Below are positions 53,936 through 64,000 of a DNA stretch of 64,000 nucleotides, piece by piece. The stretch's first letter is position 1; each line of letters begins with the position of its first letter. A program made the position numbers and the translations under genes. The DNA lies in NCBI GenBank assembly GCA_033032175.1, contig CM065318.1:18352001-18416000 (forward strand), in the 5' to 3' direction. The stretch comes from Saturnia japonica (taxonomy: Eukaryota > Arthropoda > Insecta > Lepidoptera > Saturniidae). Below the pieces are notes generated by a model, which did not search any database, was not told where the DNA came from, and saw only the letters and a list, made by a program, of their open reading frames with translations.

Positions 53936-54556
53936 ATATTAATAAATATGTAGTTCTTTCTGGCTTTACATTTAATATTTTTCCAAAATTTTCCGAGTTT
54001 GTATGTCATGATTTAACTCAAAAATGGCTTGACTAATTCTTATGAATTTTTGTACACGGGATGGTTATGTCATTGGTCAATTGATAGGGTATAATAATTT
54101 TCAATATTAAAAAATGAATAAAAAATAAAAAATATTAAATTTTAAAAAAGAATGAAATAAAAAAAAATTCCTTAATTCTTAACCGATTTTGGTGAAATTT
54201 TAAGTAAATACTGGAAGTATAAGTCATTCTATAATTGATAGGCTGTATGGAATGTCAAAAATATTTTCAAATTGAAAAATAAAAATTAAATTAATTCTTA
54301 ACCACTTTTGACAAAATTTCGTAGACGGGAAGAATGTATACGTGATTTAATAATTGATAGACTAGAAGAATCGTCAACAATAGTTTCAGAAATATTTAAA
54401 AAAAAATGTTGATAATTCTCAACCAATTTTGATGAAAATTGTATACGTACAAAGGCTGTATGAATTGTCAATTAATATAGGTAAACATAAAATTACGGGA
54501 TTAAAATAATTACCGCATAATAACAAACGCGTACGGAGCCGCGGGCATACCGCTAG
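53936..54556 (+). mobile_element. Helitron with internal diverged repeats
   Basis: The 3' end is exact: GCGGGCATACCGCTAG followed by T at 54557. The 5' end (TTTATATTAATAAATATGTAG) is degenerate. Inside, a unit of roughly 110-120 bp recurs: CTTGACTAATTCTTATG, TTAACCGATTTTGGTGAAATTTT, TTAACCACTTTTGACAAAATTTCG, TCAACCAATTTTGATGAAAATTG, each followed by GGG/GGA-A-T and GTCA. No replication protein is encoded. Confidence 0.62.
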
Positions 54557-54557
54557 T

Positions 54558-55534
54558 TAAAATATAAATGTAGTTATATAAGAAATATAATTATAAGCTT
54601 ATCCTTATCTATTGGCTATCAGAACTAGTTTCAGTAGAAAGCGAATAATTTCCAGGCACAACCCTTATTCTAGTTTTTCGAGATAAAGTCTTGAATGCCT
54701 GTTCGACAAATATTGGTAATTTTATAATTGTTTACGGCAACAGTTATTGACTAAAATTCATGAAGGAGTTAAGGAGTCTCTTTTCTTAAAAATCTATTGT
54801 TATATAATTAAGTTATTATTTGTTATTTGGATAAAATTAAAATTTAAAATAAGGAGTTTTCTTGAACTATAACTTTTTGAGATAACTATTATATATTATT
54901 AATAATTATAATAAGACTCTAATAGTGATATTTATTAGAATTAAAGGTAAATTGCTTTAACAAGAAAATCTTGCAAATAAGTAGATTCATTAATATGGTT
55001 GATTCGTCAAGATGACTTCATCTCGCAATAATTTCTATTTGAGGCGTAAGTAAATATATCTCCTTATCACACTTTATTTCAGTTAATTTCATGTTAATAA
55101 TCCGTGCTTAGATAACAATATTTCATCAGCATTTCTATTTAAACAACACGTATTTCTTTTTTTTTCGAAGACAAATATTAGTAGAGTGTAGAAAAAACTA
55201 CGGAAACTTCTTAATTAAAATATCGAAGGTTTTAGAATAAGACTCAAGTCTTCTATATAACTAGGACAGGCTGCTGAGTTGTAATAATATGTTAACTATC
55301 TGATATTCAAGGCAAATTGTAGGTGCTCAATGTAATAGCAACTGCTCTGAGTCAGGTCACTTTAGAAATCCTAAGCTTCACTTATCACTATACTTTACAT
55401 GTCCCAAGTAATAGTGTCTGTTTGTTACATGAAAGTACCTGCGAATAAAAATTCATATTTTAATATTGTTTTTTATTGCCGATTTTCGTCCATACGACGC
55501 ACGTGTACAGAGTTGGCGGTTAAGGTCTTTGGTC
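54558..55534. other. AT-rich stretch, no gene seen
   Basis: Strongly AT-rich. Nothing recognised. Confidence 0.5.
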
Positions 55535-55750
55535 AATAAAAAAAACTTTTTCAATGTAGGCCCTAAGAAGTCATTTATGAACGTCAAAACACTACTACAG
55601 GTTCGGAAAACATTGCAGTCAACGAGAAGAACGAGCAAGAAACTAGATCGGGTTTATTTTCTTTTTTTTCCAACTGTTCAATAGTATTAATATATTAGGT
55701 ACAATAATAATAATTTAGTGGATGCATATAGAGGGAGTCACTTCCTAAAT
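55535..55750 (-). mobile_element. 3' end of a Jockey/CR1-group LINE
   Basis: Plus form: TTTTTCAATGTAGGCCCTAAG, CATTTATGAACGTCAAAACACTACTA, GGTTCGGAAAACATTGCAG, GATCGGGTTTATTTTC and GGATGCATATAGAGGGAGTCAC. Only the tail is present. Confidence 0.7.
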
Positions 55751-56039
55751 AACTTTTTTAATAACCTAATATAGCTCTTTATTTATTATCTTCATTCATA
55801 GATTCTCGCGAAAATAATCGAAGGAAGCTTTTTAAATTAGTTTCATATTCGCAAGTGAAACCACAGCGAAAAGTTATAGATAAGCTGTAAACGTTGATTG
55901 CAGTGATACGCATAAACCTTCCGTTTTGAAAGCCAGTATCATTGACAAGTTCATAAAGATATACCTCGTTGCTTTTGATCGCTGCATTTAATCTAGTATT
56001 CTGTCTTGATTGGTGGGGAGTGCCGCATGCAGATGAAGT
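55751..56039. other. Unassigned stretch
   Basis: No repeat or ORF recognised; it may hold further LINE sequence too decayed to read. Confidence 0.4.
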
Positions 56040-56520
56040 TGGGTTTCATTCGTGGGATTTAATTTAATGTATATTCGCAAAAACTTAGATAAGCTACGTT
56101 TTGTAAACGACTGGCATAGTTTTAACACTAGAAATAAACACAAATTAGTCATCCCAAGTTTTAGCCTCAGTAAAAAAAAAAGGTTCTTTAATAAGTTCCT
56201 CGGTGCATTACCTATTTTCCAGACAATAAATTCAAGACAAATTAAACCGGTTTTACTAAAAAAAGTTAATTATTAAAGGGTGGAAAAATATATTAATGAT
56301 AGTGAACTCTGGAAATGAATCCCTCTCTGTATATCCAATAAGTTTATATGATTATTAACTGTAAACATTATTTGTAGAGTTATAAATAAAGATAAATAAT
56401 TTCCTAGATCAGTGTCACTTGCAAGCTCTTCTCGGAAACTAGGATGTTTTCAGAACTGGTAGCAGAACATAAAGTTCGTAAGTGCCTTCTTTGGACCTAC
56501 GATATTTGATTGACGTTACT
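56040..56520 (+). pseudogene. Jockey/CR1-group LINE, ORF2 C-terminus and tail
   Basis: The frame at 56052-56276 decodes MYIRKNLDKLRFVNDWHSFN with TRNKHKL following, then SRQIKPVLLKKVNY. The first part matches the MYVRKNED and FNTKNKYK blocks of the 45259 copy. The 3' tail follows (GATAGTGAACTCTGGAAATGAATCCC, TTCGTAAGTGCCTTCTTTGGACCTA) and ends near TTTGATTGA at 56512. The ATG at 56052 is internal to the original protein, not a start. Confidence 0.78.
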
Positions 56521-57564
56521 TTGCGAAAATGCATCGCAATTAAATAATAAACAAAAAAAAAACAGGCTCATCTTAACAATTAATAACAAATGAGACAAAT
56601 ATTTTAGCATTCAATGGATTTACCGTGCGGGTGCCGGATCCATCGTGTGGCAGACAGGGGGAACACGAGCAGCCCCCGGAACTTGCGACCCAGGTGTAGG
56701 TTTAAGGGGCCTTATGATGCATATCAGTGCTCACCTTGACTACCTGCGATACCCTCCCTGTCAAGCCAGGTTTGGTAAGAATCGGTTAATGCTGCTTTAG
56801 ATACCCGTTCTAAAATAGAACTTACCTTACTGCAGTTCTCGACAGGCCGAGGTCTTTTAGCAAGTTATAGAGAGATTTCGCTGGAATCTCGCTCCCACTT
56901 CCACCGCATACAAGTTAACCGTATAACCGTTTTTAGTTAGCTCATTACTTCGATAGTAATATTTATTCATTTTTATAGCGTGGTCTTTAGGTATATTAGT
57001 TTCCCACGGTACAGTAAAGAAATATGTCCGGTCTGGATGATCTGGTTTGTTGCAGAAAGACGAAACAACTGTTAATATATTTCATGTAGAAGTAGCAAAG
57101 AAATTTCAGATAATTTATTAGGACTTATGCTGAATAAAGAATTTTGATTTGATTCCACAGGGCGGGCTATAATATTTATATTCCAATTTTTAGCATTGTC
57201 ATTACAAATAGAATAGAAAAGCTTGTTCCAGTTTACTCTCGATCACTCGGAAAACGTTGGGCGAACATTTTAAATTGATTACATAAACGAAACAACCGTA
57301 CCTCGAAACCGTTCAAAATAATAATCGATATGCAAAACATTATAATGGAACCGCTCAATCGAACTAATGTACCGTCGAATGGAATAAGTAGTGATTTATT
57401 AAGGCTTGTGTAAGAAAAATGACTATAAAATAAAATAAGACTTTTATAATTCACGACATTTCGTCATAAAATCATGATACACCATGGAAATTTAGTTTTG
57501 TTGTAAACTATTTACCAGTGAATGTCTTATTTATATTAATAAAATGCAAAGTAATTATATACAA
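56521..57564. other. Stretch with a GC-rich unassigned block
   Basis: Positions 56605-56920 are GC-rich and complex (GTGCGGGTGCCGGATCC, GGCAGACAGGGGGAACACGAG, CTCGACAGGCCGAGG), unlike their surroundings. No long ORF spans it. It may be the UTR of an unrecognised retroelement. At 57110-57158 a short piece (TGCTGAATAAAGAATTTTGATTTGATT) resembles the last bases of a LINE. Confidence 0.4.
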
Positions 57565-58275
57565 CTAGCGGCCCGCCCTAACTTCGCACGGGTGCAATTT
57601 AAAAAGAAATGTGGTGTATTGTATGTTAAAAAAATCATAATTTAGAGTTTACCGCCTTAATATTGATAGTTGATAATTTCATACTTATATGAAAATTGCG
57701 CTTAGCCAACTGTTCCCTAAGAGTAATTTTTTTTTTGAGCGTAATTTTGAATCCATGATATCTTCTGCGGTATTGATTTCAATGGAAAACTGTAAAAGGC
57801 AATCTTAATATGCACTAAATGCCCAAGTTAATTAACCAACCTATCTGGATAAAGATTAGTACTGAATTGGAAAAAAATAACTTCGCAAATAACGTAATAT
57901 TTTTAATTATATTGTAGATTATAAAAATGGTTACTGTGAGTCAAACTTAGGAAATAGAAATATGCCATCGTAGACTCTTTTAATGCTTTTTGAAGAACTA
58001 CAATTCTTTACAACATTATTTTGATATATCTCGTAAGGTTTAGCCACCGTAAGCCATATAAGCGCCCGAAAATCAATTTTTGGAGACTTGATTACAAATA
58101 ATTGAATTTTCTCTACTACACAAAACTTAATTGGAATGTATTGTACATATAAATCTTCCGTAAAAAATTCTATAAATGATATTGAAAACCACATGAAAAT
58201 GCGTTGCGTAGTTTAAAAGATCTAAGGGTACATAGGGACAGGCAGCTGTAAGAGACTTCATTTTATACTATGTAT
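57565..58275 (-). mobile_element. Helitron-like repeat, 3' end exact on minus strand
   Basis: The plus strand begins ACTAGCGGCCCGCCCTAACTTCGCACGGGTG, the reverse complement of a common lepidopteran repeat end (...GCGGGCCGCTAGT). The far side carries GCGTTGCGTAGTTTAAAAGATC, CATAGGGACAGGCAG and TTCATTTTATACTATGTAT, which belong to the same family as I remember it. The interior includes a family G block (58030-58070). No coding region is seen. Confidence 0.6.
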
Positions 58276-58432
58276 GAAGATTTAACCGTTGGATCGAGTA
58301 TCATGAAAGTTGATAGATGTAAGAGTTTTTTCACGGAGAAAGTTTTATACTACCCACGAACGCAATAGGTGACGCTATTGTTGAGTAATTGGTAACTAAA
58401 AAAGCAGAACGTTTACAGGGCTAGCTAGTATA
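58276..58432 (+). mobile_element. Helitron-like 3' fragment
   Basis: GAGTATCATGAAAGTTGATAG and AAAGTTTTATACTACCCACG lead to GGGCTAGCTAGT near 58419-58431, a plausible rolling-circle 3' end on the plus strand. Its 5' part is not identifiable. Confidence 0.4.
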
Positions 58433-60179
58433 ATTTTTAAGCCTTTTAAATTCGAACTTCTGAATTAATAGTGACGAATATCGACACGATGACTACAAAA
58501 TTTTCGTTTGAATATTTAGTACCAATGTCGGCCGACAGTGAAGGAAAACATCGCAACGAACCACGATAGCTCGAGAATTAATTTTATTGCACCATGTAGT
58601 GGGAAAATACATAACTTGTATTATAACCTTCCCATAGGACGAATCGTTGTTCAATAATGTGCCGATAAAAGGCAGAGCTCTCAAAACATGATAAACTGAC
58701 AGCCCACGACTCCGATTGATCGTGACATATAAAAGTTGTTGTAAACGATAGCTCTTTAGCAGATTATCAACTAACATTTTAGCCAGATTTAGATTTATGC
58801 TCGCAGAGTTAATGAGGTGTCTTAATGCGTTTTTATGTTATTGAATATCGGGAGTGATAGTGATCGATGGTTATATACAATTTATGTAATCACGATGAGC
58901 CGACTCTAATGGCAGAGGGCAGGGTGTTCGTGTCGCATTGTGATGCGACCACCACACACATGAAGTGATAATGTAAGTGTACAATCTTTGGCTGCAAACT
59001 CTGTTGATGTTGATACAACGAATCTGGATTTTTCTGCGAAGAAAATCATGGTGATTCAGTTTTCTCAAGTTGAAAAATCTGTCTTCTAGCACAGCAAAAC
59101 AAAATACGACAATCCAGACTTTCCAAAAAGAAATTTTCTTTCTTTAATTAACCCTCCTAATACCAACTTCTTAAATCCATATTACTTGCAAGAGGGTGTA
59201 TCGACGGTGACCGTCAATGCATCATTCTGCTTCAGCGGTTGATACTAACGAACATAAACATAACAAAATCCTACACGTATCATATAACAAATAAGAACAA
59301 AATGTAACGAAACAAAATAAAAATGGTTCAACATTGTTACGGACTCATATGACTGTATAGTACAATACAAAACTGGCTTTTAATCTAAACAGATTGTGTG
59401 CGAGATACAAAGTAATAGATTAACACAGAGACAGGCCCCGCTCCGGATACTTAGAACTTAGGACATTGTCTAGTTCTAGCGGATGTCTGTTTTTACACAT
59501 AAATAAATATGAAATGTGTTTACTAAATAACTATTACATTTTTATTAATGCTTTTAAGTTGTTGATGAGACATATTAAAATGTGTTGGTGTGGGAACAGT
59601 ATAAATAAATGAATAGTTTATCAAACCCTAAACTATTCGTTTAATCCGTACTTCGTTTCGTTTTCTTAAGATATCCGCTATATGTAAAAAAATGCTTTAT
59701 ATTTACATTTACTGATCGTTTGATAACATATAAAGTGGGTACGCTACTTAATAATTATAAAAATCATAAGAGACCTGTGTAAAATGAAATATCAACTGAA
59801 AAATTACAACATACTTATAATGTTAATCATAGAACATAATAACAAGACGAGAAAAAAGATATTATGACATTTTCAACCACTTTGAACCACCACCAACCAC
59901 CAACACAAAAATTGAGCTTACCTTTTAATTTTCCTTTATTGAGTTTGATTTTGGTGCAAATTATTAAAACGCGTTAATTTAACATATTTTAATTTGACAA
60001 GTATAATTTAAAGATAATATTAACTAATCTGTTATTCGTATGGATAATTAATAATGTTACACCCGTGGGTATTAAAAATGCCGGTGTTTGACGTGAAGAA
60101 GATTTATTTAAATTCCACACAGTTACAAAATACACGAACTCACAACACTGTTATTTATTTCACTGTGGTTTCGCTTCAT
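58433..60179. other. Mostly AT-rich, no gene seen
   Basis: Minus openings at 58493-58777 (94 codons) and 58871-59092 (73 codons) have no motif. Two small perfect inverted repeats lie at 58932-58949 and 59203-59215. No repeat family was matched. Confidence 0.45.
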
Positions 60180-60430
60180 TTTATCGCTCGATGTTATCGC
60201 TTTATAATTCAAAACTGAACTACCTCGGCGCCGCGCCTGAGTCACTTAAATACCTACACTAAACGATCGCAGAAAAATCGTGAATCGTCGCGAACTTTAT
60301 TGACGTTTAGTTTCTATGCCTACTCGACGACGTAATCGAGGCGATAAGCCCTATACATGTGTGTGTAAACTGCGATGTTTACACAAACATGCGCTGCGGT
60401 TCTTTACGACGCGGACATTATTTCGAAGTC
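60180..60430. other. CpG-rich block, possible promoter region
   Basis: CpG-dense unique sequence in AT-rich DNA (CTCGGCGCCGCGCCTGAGTC, CTACTCGACGACGTAATCGAGG, TTACGACGCGGAC). A TTTATAATT lies at about 60200. No ORF or splice signal gives direction. It is the second such island after 33359-33620. Confidence 0.3.
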
Positions 60431-60584
60431 CTGAGAAGTATGTAGTTGCTTCGAGATATTTCTGGAACTGGATTTTTCTATCTTTTTAATCAGGTTGTAC
60501 CAAGTCGTAACAATAATATGACCGATTTAAAATTGTACTTAACATATATGTTTTATTAAATTAAGAATAATTATTGCACAATAA

Positions 60585-60885
60585 TTATTATATTAATACG
60601 TGAAGCAAAAACTTTCTACCCCATTTTAAGCGTATTGCATGCACGGAAGAGTGAGATTTGGTATGGTTAAAGTTTATATTGAGAAGGAGTGCAGAAAGCT
60701 AAAATTTATCTATACTAGCTGTTACTATTAAATTAAATAATATTGACATTGTCATTCAATGAAAAGTGACAGCAAGTGATATAATATTAACTTTTTAAGT
60801 TCATACTGCAAATGTCAAAAGAAAATAGTTTATGATTAAAAAGACGCTGGTCGAATTTCAATCATTGGACGACTGCTAGTAACAA
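60585..60885 (+). mobile_element. Helitron-like non-autonomous element, family C
   Basis: Starts TATTATATTAATACGTGAAGC and ends GACTGCTAGT, then diverges (AACAAGT). It lacks about 60 bp of the middle (AATCCTAAC-CGACCAGTG block) present in other copies. Confidence 0.68.
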
Positions 60886-62265
60886 GTAATATTCCTTGTT
60901 CGATTACACATAAAGAGAGTCCCAAGTCCACATAGTGAGTAGCCAGTGTAACTTTATTCGAAGTGTTCCTGAACATAGCCTAAGTGAGAACAGATAGCGT
61001 GAACGATGACAGTAAAACAAAAGCTAACTTATATAATTTTAATAAAAGTATCGTTTTATTGTGTTATTAACTACAGTATGAACACTGGAACACATCAGTT
61101 TACATTTGACGAAATAATTTTAAATTGTGTTTTGTAGCTACCTATACCAGTAATAGAAAGACCTGTTGTGATTTACTTCATCCGATCCACCGCCACTTTT
61201 TTTCTAATATGAGGTTACAACATACCTGTTTATCAGCCTGATGCCACTACAGCCCATGGCCATGTACACCAGTTTCAAAACACTGCTGTCATAATATGTC
61301 GCTAAGTATGACTGAATAGGAACGCCTCGTCAACGACACCCTTCAATGCGGAATACCGTCGCAGGAGTACGTCTACTTTGCAACAAAAAATGCGACAGTG
61401 GTCAGAAATTTTCGCCCGTACTTTCACTGTCTGATTACCTTTATGTATGCCTATTTCTTTGGCAACCTCTGTAGCCTAAACGGTTTGATGAATTTTAGCA
61501 TACGAGATATCGTTGGATTCGTCTTCATTGTTGGAGTGACATAGGCTATATAATATTTAAATACGACGCCTTGGAATCAAATAAGAAGCAAACATAGAAA
61601 AAATAATTCAATCAAGTGTTTTGTGTTCGTCCGGTTTTTTTTTCAATTATTATTATACATTTGAACTTGTCAACCCATTATATTACTTACTACGTTGCGT
61701 TTGGAGTTTAGTCAGTGCATATTCAATTGCTTAGACATTTTCAATGTTTGCTTTAGCACACACATAATGATGACGGCTGATGAATGCTTTGCTATCCATG
61801 TACAAACTACAAAAAATATTTTGTTGGGTATGTAAAAAATAAAATCTATTTAAAAACGTTGATTGCACCATCTGTTCGGAATTGCTTATACCCCAACCCT
61901 ATCTATCTGTCGGGTAATTCATCATAACAGTTTCTGGCTGTAAGTGTAACGTTATCCCCTATTCGAAGTGTTTATACCCCTCTTAGCTATCCGAGTGTTT
62001 GGGATATAGTTTACTGATATATATTTAAATAATTTTCCCGTATGATTCGTTACGTCTACTTTGATTAATGATAACTAATGTTTTGATAGGAAATAAAAAT
62101 AGCATTTTTATAGTAGCTTAGTAAAGCCTGATCGAAAATACGGCGAAGTTCAGAAACAACGGAGACCGTCGGTAACAGATTCCAGCAGTCATGGTTTTCG
62201 TGCCGGCTTATTGAAATGCCTCTTCACGCCTCATTTAAGTACCCGATATTGCTAGAGCAAGATAT
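60886..62265. other. Unassigned stretch
   Basis: A more complex block at 61180-61440 (CCATCCGATCCACCGCC-type, GCCCATGGCCATGTACACC, GGAATACCGTCGCAGG) is not matched elsewhere in the window and has no long ORF. The remainder is AT-rich. Confidence 0.4.
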
Positions 62266-62267
62266 TG

Positions 62268-62545
62268 GTTTAGCATTTGGCCACAATCTCATGTGATGTA
62301 AGTGACGATGTGGCCAATGATGGTGACACACTGAGCCTTGTTTTCGATCTGGCTCCCAATTGCAGCTGTAGGAACACACCTACAGGTGCTTGACGACATA
62401 TTTTCAACTTGAGGGTTGTAGCTAGCCCACCACCATTCTATGGTTTCATCACAATGTTTTTCTTCACCGAAAGTTCAGGCTGGTTGCAGAGATTCGAACC
62501 CACGTTGAACGATGCGGTGTCCATACACAGTACCATTCAGCCATC
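62268..62545 (-). mobile_element. tRNA-derived SINE, family 2, near full length
   Basis: Best copy for the family structure. Read on the minus strand, the head is ATGGCTGAATGGTACTGTG (A box) with GTGGGTTCGAATCTCTGC (B box). The body follows: CAGCCTGAACTTTCGGTG, AACATTGTGATGAAACC, GGTGTGTTCCTACAGCTGC, GTGTCACCATCATTGGCCAC. The end is AGATTGTGGCCAAATGCTAA. The plus ORF at 62409-62600 is a by-product. Confidence 0.82.
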
Positions 62546-62805
62546 ATTACTTCACTGTACGGCAAACATAACAATAATATTAATGGAACAATTATTATGA
62601 CTTTTTTTTTAAATAGAAAAACAAGTTCACTTCGTAAAACATCAAAAATAATAAGATGCTTGTGTTATGTTAAGCTAACCAGTCGTGACTTGAAGCTTTC
62701 GTCGTTTTAGTGATGGGTATGTGTCGCAAACGATTATCGACATCGATGTATTAATTATTGATATAATAGTAAAATATTATTATATAAATTAAATAAAACT
62801 ATTAT
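62546..62805. other. AT-rich stretch, no gene seen
   Basis: Nothing recognised between the SINE and the LINE 3' end. Confidence 0.5.
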
Positions 62806-62809
62806 AAGA

Positions 62810-63240
62810 CCTGTCGTTTTGTTTGGATCAGAGTGCTGGACTACGAAAGCAATGGAGAAAAGGAAAGTGCATTTAGCAGAGACGCGAATGTTGAGTTCGA
62901 TGTGTAGAGTGACAAGAATAGATAGAATAAGGAATGTGTATGTCAGAGGAAGCCTGAGGGCAGCACCAGTGACTGAAAATCTGAAGAGTAGAAGATTATG
63001 CAGGTATGGACATGTTATACGAAAGGATGAGAGTCATGTGGCGAAAAAAACAATGAAGATGATAGTTAGCGGTAATATGTGAAGAGGGCGCTCTGAAAAA
63101 TTTGGATGAACTGTGTGAAAGAGGATATGTGTGTACGGGGAGTGAGTGTAAATATGACGGGTGAAAGGCTGGAATGGAAGATGTGCTGTGCCGACCCCAC
63201 TTAGTCATAGCCTAGGATAAGGGCAAGAAGATGAAGAAGA
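62810..63240 (+). pseudogene. RTE-like LINE, ORF C-terminus and 3' end
   Basis: The frame around 62819-63082 decodes LFGSECWTTKAMEKRKVHLA, ETRMLSSMCRVTRIDRIRN, YVRGSLRAAPVTENLKSRRL and YGHVIRKDESHVAKK. The next frame continues with RRGRSEKFG, MNCVKEDMCV, GERLEWKMCCADPT and a stop near 63203. The GSE-W, ETRML-x-x-MC-x-VTR and YGHV-R blocks are the standard C-terminal part of RTE-like RT proteins. The 3' tail GATAAGGGCAAGAAGATGAAGAAGA ends the element. It is 5'-truncated just after the RT core. Few lesions are seen (a stop at 63080-63082 and a frame change), so this copy is younger than the ones at 5960 and 19375. Confidence 0.82.
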
Positions 63241-64000
63241 TTATATTCGGTAATATTAATTATTCAAACCAAAATTAGACTCTTAAAATACATCAGCTAA
63301 CCAGTTCTGTATACTTTCAATCTCCTACGCTTTTACAGATAAAGCTAACATTAAACCAAATCAACCATAGCTTTTTTTTTACTTTTAAAAGGCATCGAAC
63401 AAAAGTCTCCATTCTTAAAAATTAATCAGCTTATAATAATATTACACCTCAGGTTTATTTCAATGAAAAGTTCTTTAGTAGCGTAGTGATTTGAAACGCG
63501 ATGAATCTAGAAAGCGACACTAAAAAGAGACAAACACATACATCTTTAGGATTCAGGTTGCGAGAGAATGAGATAGAATACATTATACAGTGTATTATAC
63601 ATCTTTAATTATTATTAATTAAGTAATATCGTATCTACGACAAAAGCAAAAAAAAAATCTACTAACATCCAATCCTCTACGTTTTATCGATATTAGAAAA
63701 CTTCCTTTGCCCTCTTAATAAAAACGTTCGCTCGTCAGGCAATTTATTTTTGTTGGTAATAATGCACCTCTTTTCTATAATTAGATGTGTTAGTATTTAT
63801 TCTACTGATAATTATTATTCTCTTTCCGTAAGTTGCAGTCCCATATTTGGCTCATAGCAAATAATCTATATTATTTTCTTAGCCTTTTTTGTTCTTTAAA
63901 TCAAAATATTATATCGAACCTGCAATTTCCCTATACCTGTGGTTAATTCTTTTTCTTTGCAAAAATGAATAATTTTTCACCTTTAACTCCATTTTGTCTT
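63241..64000. other. AT-rich stretch to the window edge, no gene seen
   Basis: Only simple AT-rich sequence; no ORF or repeat match. Confidence 0.5.

Noticed and set aside
1..64000. Bacterial-type systems (CRISPR arrays, toxin-antitoxin, operons)
   Set aside because: Composition, SINEs, Helitrons and animal-type tRNA genes without encoded CCA show that this is animal nuclear DNA; no such structures were seen.

Overview
The window is a piece of AT-rich animal nuclear DNA, almost certainly from an insect and most likely a moth or butterfly (Lepidoptera). The evidence is the mix of relics: tRNA-derived SINEs, Helitron ends of the A^TC...CTAG^T type, a mariner relic, RTE-, LOA- and Jockey/CR1-type non-LTR retrotransposons, and repeat ends that I recognise from lepidopteran genomes. 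I could not confirm any host protein-coding gene. Most open reading frames here are transposon fragments or chance openings. The window reads as gene-poor intergenic or intronic DNA filled with transposable elements of different ages.

Layout. 0-5 kb: on the minus strand there is a compact heat-shock-type promoter (heat shock element, TATA, initiator at 1291-1368) with no heat-shock protein ORF downstream inside the window. It lies among three copies of an unnamed repeat. A tRNA-derived SINE and a GC-rich block follow. 5-12 kb: LINE tails and two copies of a Helitron-like repeat, each beside the same LINE tail. 12.6-15.5 kb: an RTE-type retrotransposon with a dead endonuclease region and a 533-codon open reverse transcriptase. 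15.6-17.1 kb: two adjacent minisatellites, then a precisely bounded Helitron. 21.3-27.4 kb: the largest element, a nearly full-length LOA-like non-LTR retrotransposon with 5' UTR, ORF1 (DUF4780-like), and ORF2 (endonuclease, reverse transcriptase, RNase H, zinc knuckle). It is broken by a handful of stops and frameshifts. 30.5-31.7 kb: a mariner transposase relic that keeps its D,D34D residues.

33-47 kb: mostly AT-rich DNA with SINE, LINE and Helitron relics, and one CpG-rich block at 33.4-33.6 kb that could be a host promoter or first exon. 47.56-47.82 kb: the only certain host genes, two identical tRNA-Gly(GCC) genes arranged head to head. 48-64 kb: more LINE relics, a nested Helitron with internal repeats, a GC-rich block at 56.6-56.9 kb, a CpG-rich block at 60.2-60.4 kb, and a LINE 3' end at 62.8-63.2 kb.

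No gene network can be reconstructed. The tRNA genes are self-contained RNA polymerase III units, and the heat-shock promoter is the one other element that looks like host regulation. Family names are recognition from memory and were not checked by search. Boundaries of decayed repeats are approximate unless stated as exact.
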